Assembly: GCA_023443765.1 (NCBI GenBank)
Contig: JAEZTA010000002.1
Location: forward strand, 4,704-68,703
DNA from: Bacteroidota bacterium
GTDB lineage: Bacteria > Bacteroidota > Bacteroidia > Bacteroidales > Rikenellaceae
Length of the DNA stretch: 64,000 bases
Reading direction: 5' to 3'
Of the stretch, positions 17,812 through 26,357 are shown one piece after another. The translations under genes and the position numbers were made by a program. The first letter of the stretch is position 1, and every line of letters begins with the position of its first letter. The notes beneath the pieces were generated by a model. The model was not told the DNA's origin. It searched no databases and was given only the letters and a program-made list of their open reading frames with translations.

Positions 17812-18633
17812 ATGAGAATTGGTGTAGACCTGGGCGGCACGAACGTGCGCGTGGGACTGGTGGACAAGGGACAGATCGTCCGGTTGCTTTCGGAACCCTG
17901 CAAGGCCGACCGTCCGGAGGGGGAGGTCGTGGAGCACATTGTGTCGCTCATTGCGTCGCTCATCACGCCGGAGGTGTCGCGCATCGGTATCGGCGTGCCT
18001 TCGGTGGTCGATGCGCAGCGGGGAATCGTCTACAATGTGGTCGGGATTCCGTCGTGGCGCGAAGTGCACCTCAAGGACCGTCTCGAACGGCGTTTCGGCG
18101 TGCCGGTCCATGTGGACAACGACTGCAACTGCTTTGCGCTGGGCGTATGCCGGTTCGGCGAGGCGAGCGGTTACCGCAACGTCGTGTGCGTGGCGCTCGG
18201 AACGGGCGTCGGGGCGGGCGTGGTGATCGACGGACGACTTCATGCCGGGCACAACACGGGCGCCGGGGAGATCGGGAGCATTCCTTACCTCGACCGCGAT
18301 TACGAATACTATTGCAGCAGCCGCTTCTTCGTGGGCCACGGCACGACCGGCAAGGAGGCCGCCGATCGCGCCCGGGAGGGCGATGCCGAAGCGCTCGCTC
18401 TGTGGAACGAGTTCGGGGGCCATATCGGGCGGCTGGTGATGATGATCCTCTACGCTTACGATCCCGAAGCGATCGTCTTCGGGGGCAGTATCGCGCAGGC
18501 GTTCGATTTTTATAAGGACGCGATGTACGAGACGCTCCGGGAGTTCCCCTACGAAAAGACCGTCGAGCGGCTGCACATCTGCTGCTCGAACATTGAAAAC
18601 GGCGGCCTGCTCGGCGCCTCGGCATGTGAATAA
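17812..18633 (+). CDS. ROK-family sugar kinase
   Basis: A 273-residue cytoplasmic kinase starting at the ATG before RIGVDLGGTNVRVGL, the phosphate-binding loop of ROK/ASKHA kinases. The second motif VDNDCNCFALG contains the catalytic Asp, followed by VCVALGTGVGAGVVIDGRL and the substrate loop HNTGAGEIGS. The usual ROK zinc-binding CxCGxxGC is absent and replaced by YLDRDYEYYCSSRFF, as happens in some Bacteroidetes members. It probably phosphorylates a monosaccharide released by the operon (mannose, GlcNAc, ManNAc or glucose). There is no HTH, so it is not a repressor. An open frame extends upstream but overlaps the phosphoesterase gene and has no kinase-like sequence. Confidence 0.88.
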   Translation: MRIGVDLGGTNVRVGLVDKGQIVRLLSEPCKADRPEGEVVEHIVSLIASLITPEVSRIGIGVPSVVDAQRGIVYNVVGIPSWREVHLKDRLERRFGVPVHVDNDCNCFALGVCRFGEASGYRNVVCVALGTGVGAGVVIDGRLHAGHNTGAGEIGSIPYLDRDYEYYCSSRFFVGHGTTGKEAADRAREGDAEALALWNEFGGHIGRLVMMILYAYDPEAIVFGGSIAQAFDFYKDAMYETLREFPYEKTVERLHICCSNIENGGLLGASACE

Positions 18634-18641
18634 ATAATGGG

Positions 18642-20273
18642 ATGACGATGAAGAAACTGATTCCGGTTCTTGCCCTGTGCGCGGCCCTGTGCGGTTGCGG
18701 CAAACGGATTGCGAGCGACGGCGAAATAGCTGTCATACCCCGTCCCGAATCGGTCGTGGCCGGGCAGGGGGTGTTCGTGCTGACGGCTTCGACGCCTGTG
18801 GTCGTGGTTGCCGATGGAATGGACGATGCGGAGCAGGCGCTCGACGAGGTGCTGACGCCCGTTTTCGGGTGTGGACTGGCGGCGGAAACTGCCGCGGAGG
18901 CCCGTCCGGGCGCGGTGAATATCGCCTGCGATCCCGGGATGGGCGCCGAGGCCTACCGGCTCTCGGTGACGCCGGAGCGGATTGACATCACGGGCGGAAG
19001 CGTGCATGGGGTGTTTTATGCCGTGCAGACGCTTCGTCAGCTGATACCGGTGGGAGCCTATGGGGCGGAGAATGTGCGTGCGGTCGAAATCCCGGCGGTG
19101 GAGATTGCGGACAAGCCCTGTCTGGCTTACCGGGGCGCGATGCTCGATGTGGCCCGCCATTTCTTTACGGTCGACGAGGTCAAAACGATGATCGACATCC
19201 TGGCCCTGCATAAGTTGAACGTTTTCCACTGGCACCTGACGGACGACCAGGGATGGCGCATCGAGATCAAAAAATACCCGAAGCTGACCGAGATCGGTTC
19301 GGTGCGTAAACGTACGCTGATCGGCAAGGACCCCGGGGGCGAATACGACGCGTCGTGCCGCTACGACGAAACCCCGCACGGCGGTTACTATACGCAGGAC
19401 GAGATACGGGACGTGGTGGCGTATGCCGCGGCGCGGTCGGTGACGGTGATTCCCGAGATCGAATTTCCGGGGCATGCGGTGGCGGCGCTGGCTTCCTATC
19501 CGTGGCTGGGCTGCACGGGAGAGCAATACGAGGTGCGCCAGACATGGGACATCGACGACCGGGTGTTCTGCATCGGCAGGGAGTCGACGTTCGAATTTAT
19601 CGAGGAGGTACTCGCCGAGGTCGTCAGCCTGTTCCCTTCGGAGTATATCCATATCGGGGGCGACGAATGCCCGACGGTGATGTGGGAGCAATGTCCGGCG
19701 TGCAAGGCCCGGATGAAGGCCGAGGGGCTGAAGCGCCCGCGGCAGTTGCAGAACTACGCTACGGCGCGGGTGGAGAAATTCCTCAATGCACACGGGCGAA
19801 GGCTGATCGGCTGGGACGAAATCCTCGATGGGGAGGTCACCCCGACGGCGACCATCATGTCGTGGCGCGGGACCGAAGGCGGCGTGCGGGCTGCCCGGCA
19901 GGGAAACCAGGCGATCATGTCGCCCTCGGAGTATTGCTATTTCGACTACTATCAGTCGGAGGACCGCGCGGCCGAACCGCTTGCGTGGGGAGGCTATGTT
20001 TCCGTCGAAAAAGCCTATGCCCTCGACCCCTATGCCGGGCTGACGCCCGAACAGCGGCGCTGTATCCTGGGGGTGCAGGCAAACCTCTGGACGGAGTACA
20101 TTCCGACTTTTTCGCAGGCCGAATACATGTTGCTGCCGCGCCTGAGCGCGCTCGCGGAAACGGGGTGGAGCCTCGACCGGAAAGACTATCCCGATTACCT
20201 GCGGCGCGTGCGGCGTTTGTTGCAACTTTACGACGTTTGCGGGTACGATTACGCCCGTCATATTTTCAGGTAG
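18642..20273 (+). CDS. GH20 beta-N-acetylhexosaminidase, second copy (lipoprotein)
   Basis: A 543-residue exo-hexosaminidase, last gene of block B, 8 bases after the ROK kinase. A lipoprotein signal ends at ALCGC near residue 20 (an ATG two codons in is an equally good start). The N-terminal GH20b domain ends VFYAVQTLRQLI. The catalytic barrel carries RGAMLDVARHFF, HWHLTDDQGWRIE and HIGGDECPT, with the catalytic Asp-Glu at about 341-342. Later come IMSWRGTEGG and NLWTEYI. It is very similar to the block A enzyme along the barrel but differs in the loop after the active site (CYFDYYQSEDRAAEP against FYLDYYQTSDPEKNG), which may reflect a different sugar or linkage. Confidence 0.95.
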   Translation: MTMKKLIPVLALCAALCGCGKRIASDGEIAVIPRPESVVAGQGVFVLTASTPVVVVADGMDDAEQALDEVLTPVFGCGLAAETAAEARPGAVNIACDPGMGAEAYRLSVTPERIDITGGSVHGVFYAVQTLRQLIPVGAYGAENVRAVEIPAVEIADKPCLAYRGAMLDVARHFFTVDEVKTMIDILALHKLNVFHWHLTDDQGWRIEIKKYPKLTEIGSVRKRTLIGKDPGGEYDASCRYDETPHGGYYTQDEIRDVVAYAAARSVTVIPEIEFPGHAVAALASYPWLGCTGEQYEVRQTWDIDDRVFCIGRESTFEFIEEVLAEVVSLFPSEYIHIGGDECPTVMWEQCPACKARMKAEGLKRPRQLQNYATARVEKFLNAHGRRLIGWDEILDGEVTPTATIMSWRGTEGGVRAARQGNQAIMSPSEYCYFDYYQSEDRAAEPLAWGGYVSVEKAYALDPYAGLTPEQRRCILGVQANLWTEYIPTFSQAEYMLLPRLSALAETGWSLDRKDYPDYLRRVRRLLQLYDVCGYDYARHIFR

Positions 20274-20346
20274 AAACCGGTTTAAATAACCTTTGATCGC
20301 GCAGGGACCCGAAGTTCGTGTGCAGCCCCCGTATTGCTTTCAAATC

Positions 20347-20379
20347 TCGTTTCCGTGTTAATAATAAGTCGTTTCCGTG
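20347..20379 (+). repeat. Direct repeat TCGTTTCCGTG, 22-bp spacing
   Basis: The 11-mer TCGTTTCCGTG occurs at 20347-20357 and again at 20369-20379, a 22-bp step or about two helical turns, so both copies face the same side of the DNA. It lies 34 bp upstream of the shared operator before susC. A second regulator site is possible; chance cannot be excluded. Confidence 0.4.
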
Positions 20380-20413
20380 ACATTTCGGGTGTTCGGGAAG
20401 CCCCGCGCGAATT

Positions 20414-20444
20414 ATGCGTGATGTGAGGATTCAAATACGCAAAT
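20414..20444 (+). promoter_or_regulatory. Shared 31-bp operator motif, copy 2 (upstream of susC)
   Basis: Begins ATGCGTGAT, contains TGAGGAT and ends CGCAAAT, matching the element at 9254-9284 at 26 of 31 positions with no gap. It ends 27 bases before the -7 box at 20472, almost the same distance as the first copy. Together they define a probable regulon of the XylR-like regulator. Confidence 0.72.
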
Positions 20445-20471
20445 AACACCCATTCAGGACGGTGCGGTGCG

Positions 20472-20479
20472 TAATTTTG
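20472..20479 (+). promoter_or_regulatory. -7 box for the susC operon
   Basis: TAATTTTG fits TAnnTTTG. The predicted start near 20486 leaves an AT-rich leader of about 120 bases containing two TTTTAAAA blocks. Apart from the direct repeat, operator and this box, the 335-base gap between the GH20 and susC genes shows nothing else recognisable. Confidence 0.6.
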
Positions 20480-20608
20480 AATAACGAAAAACGGGTGGCT
20501 CTAAATATATGGTAAAAGCGGATTGTGTTTTTAAAATGTTTTAAAAATAAGGTTCCTTAAAATGCTGAATTTTTTCCACTCAAAATAATTTCACTTAACC
20601 TAAACTCT

Positions 20609-23600
20609 ATGAAAATGAATTTGACTTCTTCGGAGAAGGATCGGGGCATGGCCCGTTTTCTTCTGATGAGTTTGCTGTGCTGCTTACTCATTTTCCCGGC
20701 GTGGGCGCAGGAGCGTGTCTCGGTCTCGGGACGCGTTACGGGGTCCTCCAAAGAGCCGCTTATCGGCGTCTCGGTCATAGAAAAAGGTACGACCAACGGC
20801 GTGACAACCGATGCCGACGGCCGCTACCAGATTTCCGTGAAGGGCACTGCCACCCTCGATTTCTCCTACGTAGGCTGTAAACCGCAGAGCCTGGCCGTGA
20901 TGAACCGGACACAGATCGACGTGGTTATGGAGGACGATGCAATGATGATCGGCGAGGTCGTGGCCATCGGTTACGGCTCGCAGCGCAAGGAGGACCTTTC
21001 GATGGCTGTGACGACGGTCAAACTGGACGATGTGGCCAAGAGCCGCGCCGGTGACCTGGCTACGCTCCTCCAGGGCCGCATGCCGGGCGTTACGATTCAG
21101 CAGTCGGGCGACCCGATGAAAAAGGCTTCGTTCTCGATCCGCGGACGCGGTTCGAAGGGTAACGACCAGGGTTCGGACCGCGGTAACGACGGCCCGACAT
21201 CGGGCGACGGCGTACTGTTCGTGGTGGACGGTGTGCCCAACGCACCTTTTATGACGGACGACATCGAGACGGTGACGATCCTCAAGGATGCCGCTTCAGC
21301 CGCTATCTACGGCGCTTCGGTAGGTTCGAGCGGCGTTGTGCTGATCACGACGAAAAAGGCCAAGAGCGGCCAGGTTCGCGTGGATGTCAACGTTTCGTAC
21401 GGCGTTGAGAAGGTTTCGAGCCTTCCCGACCTGCTGAATGCCGAGCAGTTCAATACGGTATGGAAGAAAGCCGTTGACAACAACCCGGGCGGCAAGGCGC
21501 TTCCTTCGGCGATGAATCCCGAGCTTTTCCCGTTCGGCAACGTGACGCGCACGAACTGGCTGGACGAGATTTTCAAGACAGGTTCGAAGCAGCACTATGC
21601 AGCCTCGATCTCCGGAGGCAGCGAGAAGGTCCAGTCGGTGCTTTCGCTCTCCTATGACAAGACCAAGGGCGTGCTGCTCAACACTTACAGCGAGAGCTTC
21701 GGCGGTAAGCTGCAGACGGACTTCAAGCTGACCAAATGGCTGAAACTCTCGGAGCGCGTTTCGTTCAGCGCCTCGAACGGCCAGGGCGACGTGGACACCG
21801 GCCACCAGGGTCCGATCATGGGCGCCATGTGGTATCCCACTTTCGCTCCCGTCTATGAGATGAACGAGGACGGAAGCTATGCACTCGACGAGAAGGGCAA
21901 CAAGTATTTCGGCGGAACCACGCCCAAATGGGCCGGCGTATCCGGAACCCCCAACATTTACAACCCGGTGGCTTATCTCGAACGGCTTCACCGCAAGTAT
22001 CCGGAGAACAAGATTTTCTCGACTACATCGCTGGAAATCAAGCCGATCTCTTCGCTGACCATCCGGTCCGAATTTACCGCCGACCTGCGTACGAAGGAGG
22101 AGGACGAGTTCTATCCCGTCATGAAGGAGGCCGGTCTGATGCGTACGAAGAGCAACCGCGAGCAGTTCTTCTACCGCGACCGCCACTGGCTGTCGGAGAC
22201 GACCGTAAGCTGGGCCGAGCTCTTCGGCAAGCACCACATCAGCGCCATGGCCGGTTTCACCGCCGATTCCAAGAAAACACACCGCCGCAGCATCTTCTCG
22301 AAGGACTATCCCGAGGAGAAGGACGACCTGCTGTGGGACGACGCCAACGACTGGACGATCAAACCCCAGGAGCGCAAGTACGACTACACGATGTATTCCG
22401 TCCTGGCCCGTGTGGGTTATTCGTTCGACGACCGTTATTTCCTCGTAGGTAGCATTCGTCGCGACGCTTCGTCGAAGCTGCCGATCTCGAAACCCTACGA
22501 CTGGTTCCCTTCGGTTTCCGGTTCGTGGAAACTCTCTTCGGAAAAATTCTTCCAGAATGCCGGCCTCGACAAGGTGTTCGACCTGGTGAAGTTCCGCGCA
22601 GGCTGGGGTAAAGTGGGTAACGTCGAGTTGTATAAGAACAACGCTGCAACGGCCGAGCTGCTGACCTATGACTGGCCCGGTATCTTCGGTCAGGGTCTCA
22701 ACCAGACGATCGCCGGAACCTACCTTTCGACGATTCCGAACCTCAATGCCCGTTGGGAGACGACCGTGCAGACCAGCGCCGGACTCGACATGGAGTTGTT
22801 CGACAACTCGCTGTCGGTGAGTGTGGACTATTACCACAAGGTGACGAAGGACCTGATCGACGTGATCCCGACCCCCGAGCAGATCGGTGTGCACGACGCT
22901 CCCTACGGCAACATGGGTAACGTGCTGAACCGCGGATGGGAATTCTCGGTCAATTACAACGGAACGGCCGCCCACGGCAAGCTCAACTACAACGTGTGGG
23001 GTATGTTCTCGACCAACAAGGGTTATGTGCGCGAATACGGTATCCGCAAGGGCGCCGTCCAGCACAAAAATCCCAACCTGAACAGTACGCCGCTGCTCTA
23101 TTCGGATAAGGGAAGCCCCTGGTACTCGTTCCAGGTATACCGTACGGCCGGCATCTTCCGCTCGCAGGACGAGATCGACAAGTACATCTACAAGAACCCC
23201 GAGACCGGTGAGGCGAAGCTCCTGATGCCCGATGCAAAGGTCGGCGACCTGATCTTCGTGGATACCAACAACGACGGTGTGATCAACGATGCCGACCAGG
23301 TGTTGTCCGGCTCGTATACCCCGAAGAACACCTTCTCGTTCGGAGGTTCGCTCAACTGGAAGGGACTCGATTTCAGCTTCATGTTCCAAGGCGTGACCGG
23401 CAACAAGATTTACAACGGTACGAAGCAGCTCTCGATGAACGCCCGCGACGACTACGGCAACCTGAGCACTGCCGTGCTCGATACCTGGGATTTCAACCCC
23501 GAGCACAGCAAGTATCCCCGCCTGGGCCTTACGCAGGACAGTAACGGCAACTACACGAAGTTCTCTGATATTTTCCTGGAGAAGGGCGACTACCTGCGTC

Positions 23601-23815
23601 TGAAGAACATCACGCTGGGTTATACGCTTCCCAAGTCCATCGGCCGCGCCATCGGCATGCCGAGCACTTCGATCCGTCTGTATGTAAGTATCGACAACGC
23701 ATTTACGATCACCGGTTATGACGGTATCGACCCCGAGGTGGGCAACTACGGTATCGACAGCGGTGTCTACCCGGTATCCCGTTTCTACAACTTCGGTGTA
23801 AACATCAACTTCTAA
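20609..23815 (+). CDS. SusC-like TonB-dependent glycan transporter
   Basis: A 1068-residue outer-membrane TonB-dependent importer for oligosaccharides. The signal region runs to about residue 33 (MSLLCCLLIFPAWAQ). A carboxypeptidase-regulatory-like beta domain spans about 37-110 (VSGRVTGSSKEPLIGVSV). The plug domain, about 120-260, includes VAIGYGSQRKEDLSMAVT and ILKDAASAAIYGA, the SusC signature. The rest is a 22-strand barrel ending in an aromatic residue (FYNFGVNINF), as required for outer-membrane insertion. It is followed three bases later by the susD frame, so the two proteins should form a SusCD complex. Expression probably depends on the operator at 20414. Confidence 0.96.
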   Translation: MKMNLTSSEKDRGMARFLLMSLLCCLLIFPAWAQERVSVSGRVTGSSKEPLIGVSVIEKGTTNGVTTDADGRYQISVKGTATLDFSYVGCKPQSLAVMNRTQIDVVMEDDAMMIGEVVAIGYGSQRKEDLSMAVTTVKLDDVAKSRAGDLATLLQGRMPGVTIQQSGDPMKKASFSIRGRGSKGNDQGSDRGNDGPTSGDGVLFVVDGVPNAPFMTDDIETVTILKDAASAAIYGASVGSSGVVLITTKKAKSGQVRVDVNVSYGVEKVSSLPDLLNAEQFNTVWKKAVDNNPGGKALPSAMNPELFPFGNVTRTNWLDEIFKTGSKQHYAASISGGSEKVQSVLSLSYDKTKGVLLNTYSESFGGKLQTDFKLTKWLKLSERVSFSASNGQGDVDTGHQGPIMGAMWYPTFAPVYEMNEDGSYALDEKGNKYFGGTTPKWAGVSGTPNIYNPVAYLERLHRKYPENKIFSTTSLEIKPISSLTIRSEFTADLRTKEEDEFYPVMKEAGLMRTKSNREQFFYRDRHWLSETTVSWAELFGKHHISAMAGFTADSKKTHRRSIFSKDYPEEKDDLLWDDANDWTIKPQERKYDYTMYSVLARVGYSFDDRYFLVGSIRRDASSKLPISKPYDWFPSVSGSWKLSSEKFFQNAGLDKVFDLVKFRAGWGKVGNVELYKNNAATAELLTYDWPGIFGQGLNQTIAGTYLSTIPNLNARWETTVQTSAGLDMELFDNSLSVSVDYYHKVTKDLIDVIPTPEQIGVHDAPYGNMGNVLNRGWEFSVNYNGTAAHGKLNYNVWGMFSTNKGYVREYGIRKGAVQHKNPNLNSTPLLYSDKGSPWYSFQVYRTAGIFRSQDEIDKYIYKNPETGEAKLLMPDAKVGDLIFVDTNNDGVINDADQVLSGSYTPKNTFSFGGSLNWKGLDFSFMFQGVTGNKIYNGTKQLSMNARDDYGNLSTAVLDTWDFNPEHSKYPRLGLTQDSNGNYTKFSDIFLEKGDYLRLKNITLGYTLPKSIGRAIGMPSTSIRLYVSIDNAFTITGYDGIDPEVGNYGIDSGVYPVSRFYNFGVNINF

Positions 23816-23836
23816 CCAATGTATAACTACACAGAT

Positions 23837-25474
23837 ATGAAAAGGATATTATCAACGATCAGCATATTTGCCTGCGGACTTCTGTTATTGGGATGTACGG
23901 ATTTTCTCGATGTCAAGAAGTACCACGAGGCGAAAACATGGGAGACGGAGGATGACATCACCAAGGCGATTGCAGCCCTCTACTCCTTTACCTCGAATAA
24001 CTCCGAGGGTGTCACCGGACGCGGTATCGCGTGGTTCGAATGCTGCAGCGACAACATGACGGTGGGCCGCCCCCAGGCCGAAGCCGAGCAGATCCGCAAC
24101 TTCCAGATGAGCCCCAGCAACGGCCGTGACGTGAAAACGACCTGGAAGGAGATGTACGAGACCAATGCCAAGGCCAACAACCTGATCAAGGTCGTTCCGA
24201 CGATGAATCAGCTGAGCCCCGCCTTCAAGACCAAAGCCACGGGTATCGCCTATTTCTTCCGCGGACTGGCCATGCTCTGGATCGCTCCTTACTACGGCGA
24301 CGGAGGCATCAACGGCGGTATTCCGATTATCCTCGACACGACCGAGCCGGCTGCGATGGACTCGCCGCGTCCCGCTTCGGTGGTGATGAACTACGAACAG
24401 ATTATCAAGGATATGCGCGAAGCCGGCGAACGCCTGCCGCTCTTATCGGAACTGCCCGCTGAACAGTACGGTTATCCGCACAAGGCTGCGGCCTGGGCTT
24501 TTGCCGCCCGTGCGGCGCTTTATGCAGCCCAGTACGACGCTTCGTACTACGATGTCGTGATCGAGATGTGCGACAAGGTGATGGCCCTCTCGGGCAAGGA
24601 CAAGCGCGAACTCTTCGACGACGGAACCCCCAACGCCTTTGCGAACCTCTGGCGCCGGGAGCAGAACTTCGGCAGCGAATATCTTTTCTCGCTGTTGGGA
24701 AGCGCGGTCGACGGCCCGAAATACCACGGCATGCTGTTCCAGAACGGCGGTTGGAAACTCTATAACACGTGGGGCTATTTTCAGCCGACCCTCGGCCTGT
24801 GGGAGGCGTTCGAATCGGGCGACATTCGCCGCGATGCTACGATCCTCTATCCCGGACAGCATGTCAAGTTCGTGGGGCAGGATGTCATTTTCGGCGGCTA
24901 CGGACTCAAGAACGGCAGCAATTTCAACTACGACATTTCGTCCGACACGGGCCTGACCTGCCGTAAGTTCCTCTCGCCGTGGGAAGGCGCCGACTGCATC
25001 GGCAAAGAGGTGAACAGCAACGGCGACAACGCCAGCAATACGCTCGGAACCTGCCTGATCCGTTTCGCCGATGTCCTGCTGATGAAGGCCGAAGCCCTGA
25101 TCTGGAAGCACGGCGAGGGAAATGCTGAGGCCAAGACGCTGCTCAACCGCATCCGCAAGCGTGCACGCCTCCCGGAGAACAGCGCCGCGACGAAAGCCGA
25201 GTTGAAGAACCAGCGCCGCTGCGAACTCGCCTTCGAGTTCATGCCTTCGCGCCACGTCGACCTGGTTCGCTGGGGCGATGCGAAGACCGAATATGCCAAA
25301 CCGACCCGCCGTGCAAATTCGCACTGGGATGCCGCGACGAAGACGGTCGTGATCGACGCTCCGTCGAATTACGACAGCGGACGTACGTTCAATCCCGAAA
25401 TCAACCAGGTGTTCCCGATTCCGGTTACCGCATTCAACGGTTCGGTGAACCTGGTACAGAACAAGGGCTATTAA
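23837..25474 (+). CDS. SusD-like outer-membrane lipoprotein
   Basis: A 545-residue partner of the preceding SusC. The ATG at 23837 is chosen because it begins a standard lipoprotein signal (MKRILSTISIFACGLLLLGC); an upstream in-frame ATG at 23819 only adds six residues. SusD family features include AKTWETEDDITKAIAALYSF near the N-terminus, TGIAYFFRGLAMLWIAPYYG, CLIRFADVLLMKAEALIW and the C-terminal EINQVFPIPVTAFNGS. It should sit as a lid on the SusC barrel and bind the same glycan. It is followed by an EEP hydrolase and an unknown lipoprotein in the same operon. Confidence 0.95.
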   Translation: MKRILSTISIFACGLLLLGCTDFLDVKKYHEAKTWETEDDITKAIAALYSFTSNNSEGVTGRGIAWFECCSDNMTVGRPQAEAEQIRNFQMSPSNGRDVKTTWKEMYETNAKANNLIKVVPTMNQLSPAFKTKATGIAYFFRGLAMLWIAPYYGDGGINGGIPIILDTTEPAAMDSPRPASVVMNYEQIIKDMREAGERLPLLSELPAEQYGYPHKAAAWAFAARAALYAAQYDASYYDVVIEMCDKVMALSGKDKRELFDDGTPNAFANLWRREQNFGSEYLFSLLGSAVDGPKYHGMLFQNGGWKLYNTWGYFQPTLGLWEAFESGDIRRDATILYPGQHVKFVGQDVIFGGYGLKNGSNFNYDISSDTGLTCRKFLSPWEGADCIGKEVNSNGDNASNTLGTCLIRFADVLLMKAEALIWKHGEGNAEAKTLLNRIRKRARLPENSAATKAELKNQRRCELAFEFMPSRHVDLVRWGDAKTEYAKPTRRANSHWDAATKTVVIDAPSNYDSGRTFNPEINQVFPIPVTAFNGSVNLVQNKGY

Positions 25475-25500
25475 TAACCAAATAATACCATAAGCAGCAT

Positions 25501-26328
25501 ATGAAACTGTTAAAAAATATCGTCCGTGTGAGCGCCCTGTGCGGCCTGTTCCTTTCGGCTGCGACGGCAAGCGCCCAGAAGGTGCAGCTCAAGGTGATGG
25601 ACTGGAACGTGCTCTCGTTCGAGATGACCGACAAATCCAATCAGATCACCTTCGACATCGAACAGTATGTCGCCCTGATCAAGGCCCAGGACCCCGATGT
25701 CCTCTGCCTGAACGAGCTCGAAAGCGGTACCAGCCGCATGGGTAAGGAGAAGCTGGTGGAACTGGCTACCCGCCTGAATATGTTCCCCTATTACATCATG
25801 TCCTATCCGAAGGACGTGGGCTATTATGGAAACGGCATCCTGTCGAAATATCCCATCGTCGCTACGGGGTCGAAGCTGATCTCGTACAAGCACTACCTGG
25901 GTGAAGGCAACTACCAGTTCAATAACGACAGCTATACGAGAACCTACGGCGCCGACCAGCGCAGTGTGGGCTATGCCGACATCCTGGTTCCGACATCGGA
26001 TTCCGAGGGGCAGATCGTGCGTATCGTCTGCTCGCACCTCGACCACCAGATCAATGCCTCCGGAAAGGTCAAGCAGGCGCAGGAAGTGGCGGATTTTATC
26101 GGCCTGAACGAACCGGCTTATCCCACGGTGCTGATGGGTGACATGAACGTATCCAACCAATCCAGCATTCCGGCTATCTCCAATGTGGGCGACCTGATTT
26201 TCTCGTCATGGGTGGACTTTATTTTCGCCTATCCGAAGGACGCATGGACGAAGGTCAGCGCGAATTCCGTCAATTGCGGCAAGCTCTCCGACCACGATCC
26301 GATCATCGGTGTTATTTCGCTTAAATAA
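25501..26328 (+). CDS. EEP-family phosphoesterase, exported, in susCD operon
   Basis: A 275-residue EEP-fold hydrolase with a Sec signal ending ATASAQ near residue 25. The catalytic set is recognisable: MDWNVLSFE, the metal Glu in CLNELESG, SHLDHQ, MGDMNVSNQ, VDFIFAYP and LSDHDPIIG. It shares the fold with the EEP protein at 12.4 kb but is distant from it. Members secreted by gut bacteria can act on phosphodiesters in lipids or nucleic acids. Its location directly behind susD suggests that it works on the imported or surface-bound substrate of this transporter, again implying a phosphate in the substrate. Confidence 0.82.
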   Translation: MKLLKNIVRVSALCGLFLSAATASAQKVQLKVMDWNVLSFEMTDKSNQITFDIEQYVALIKAQDPDVLCLNELESGTSRMGKEKLVELATRLNMFPYYIMSYPKDVGYYGNGILSKYPIVATGSKLISYKHYLGEGNYQFNNDSYTRTYGADQRSVGYADILVPTSDSEGQIVRIVCSHLDHQINASGKVKQAQEVADFIGLNEPAYPTVLMGDMNVSNQSSIPAISNVGDLIFSSWVDFIFAYPKDAWTKVSANSVNCGKLSDHDPIIGVISLK

Positions 26329-26357
26329 CCGTTTGTTGAACTCACAAAGTCGAAAAA

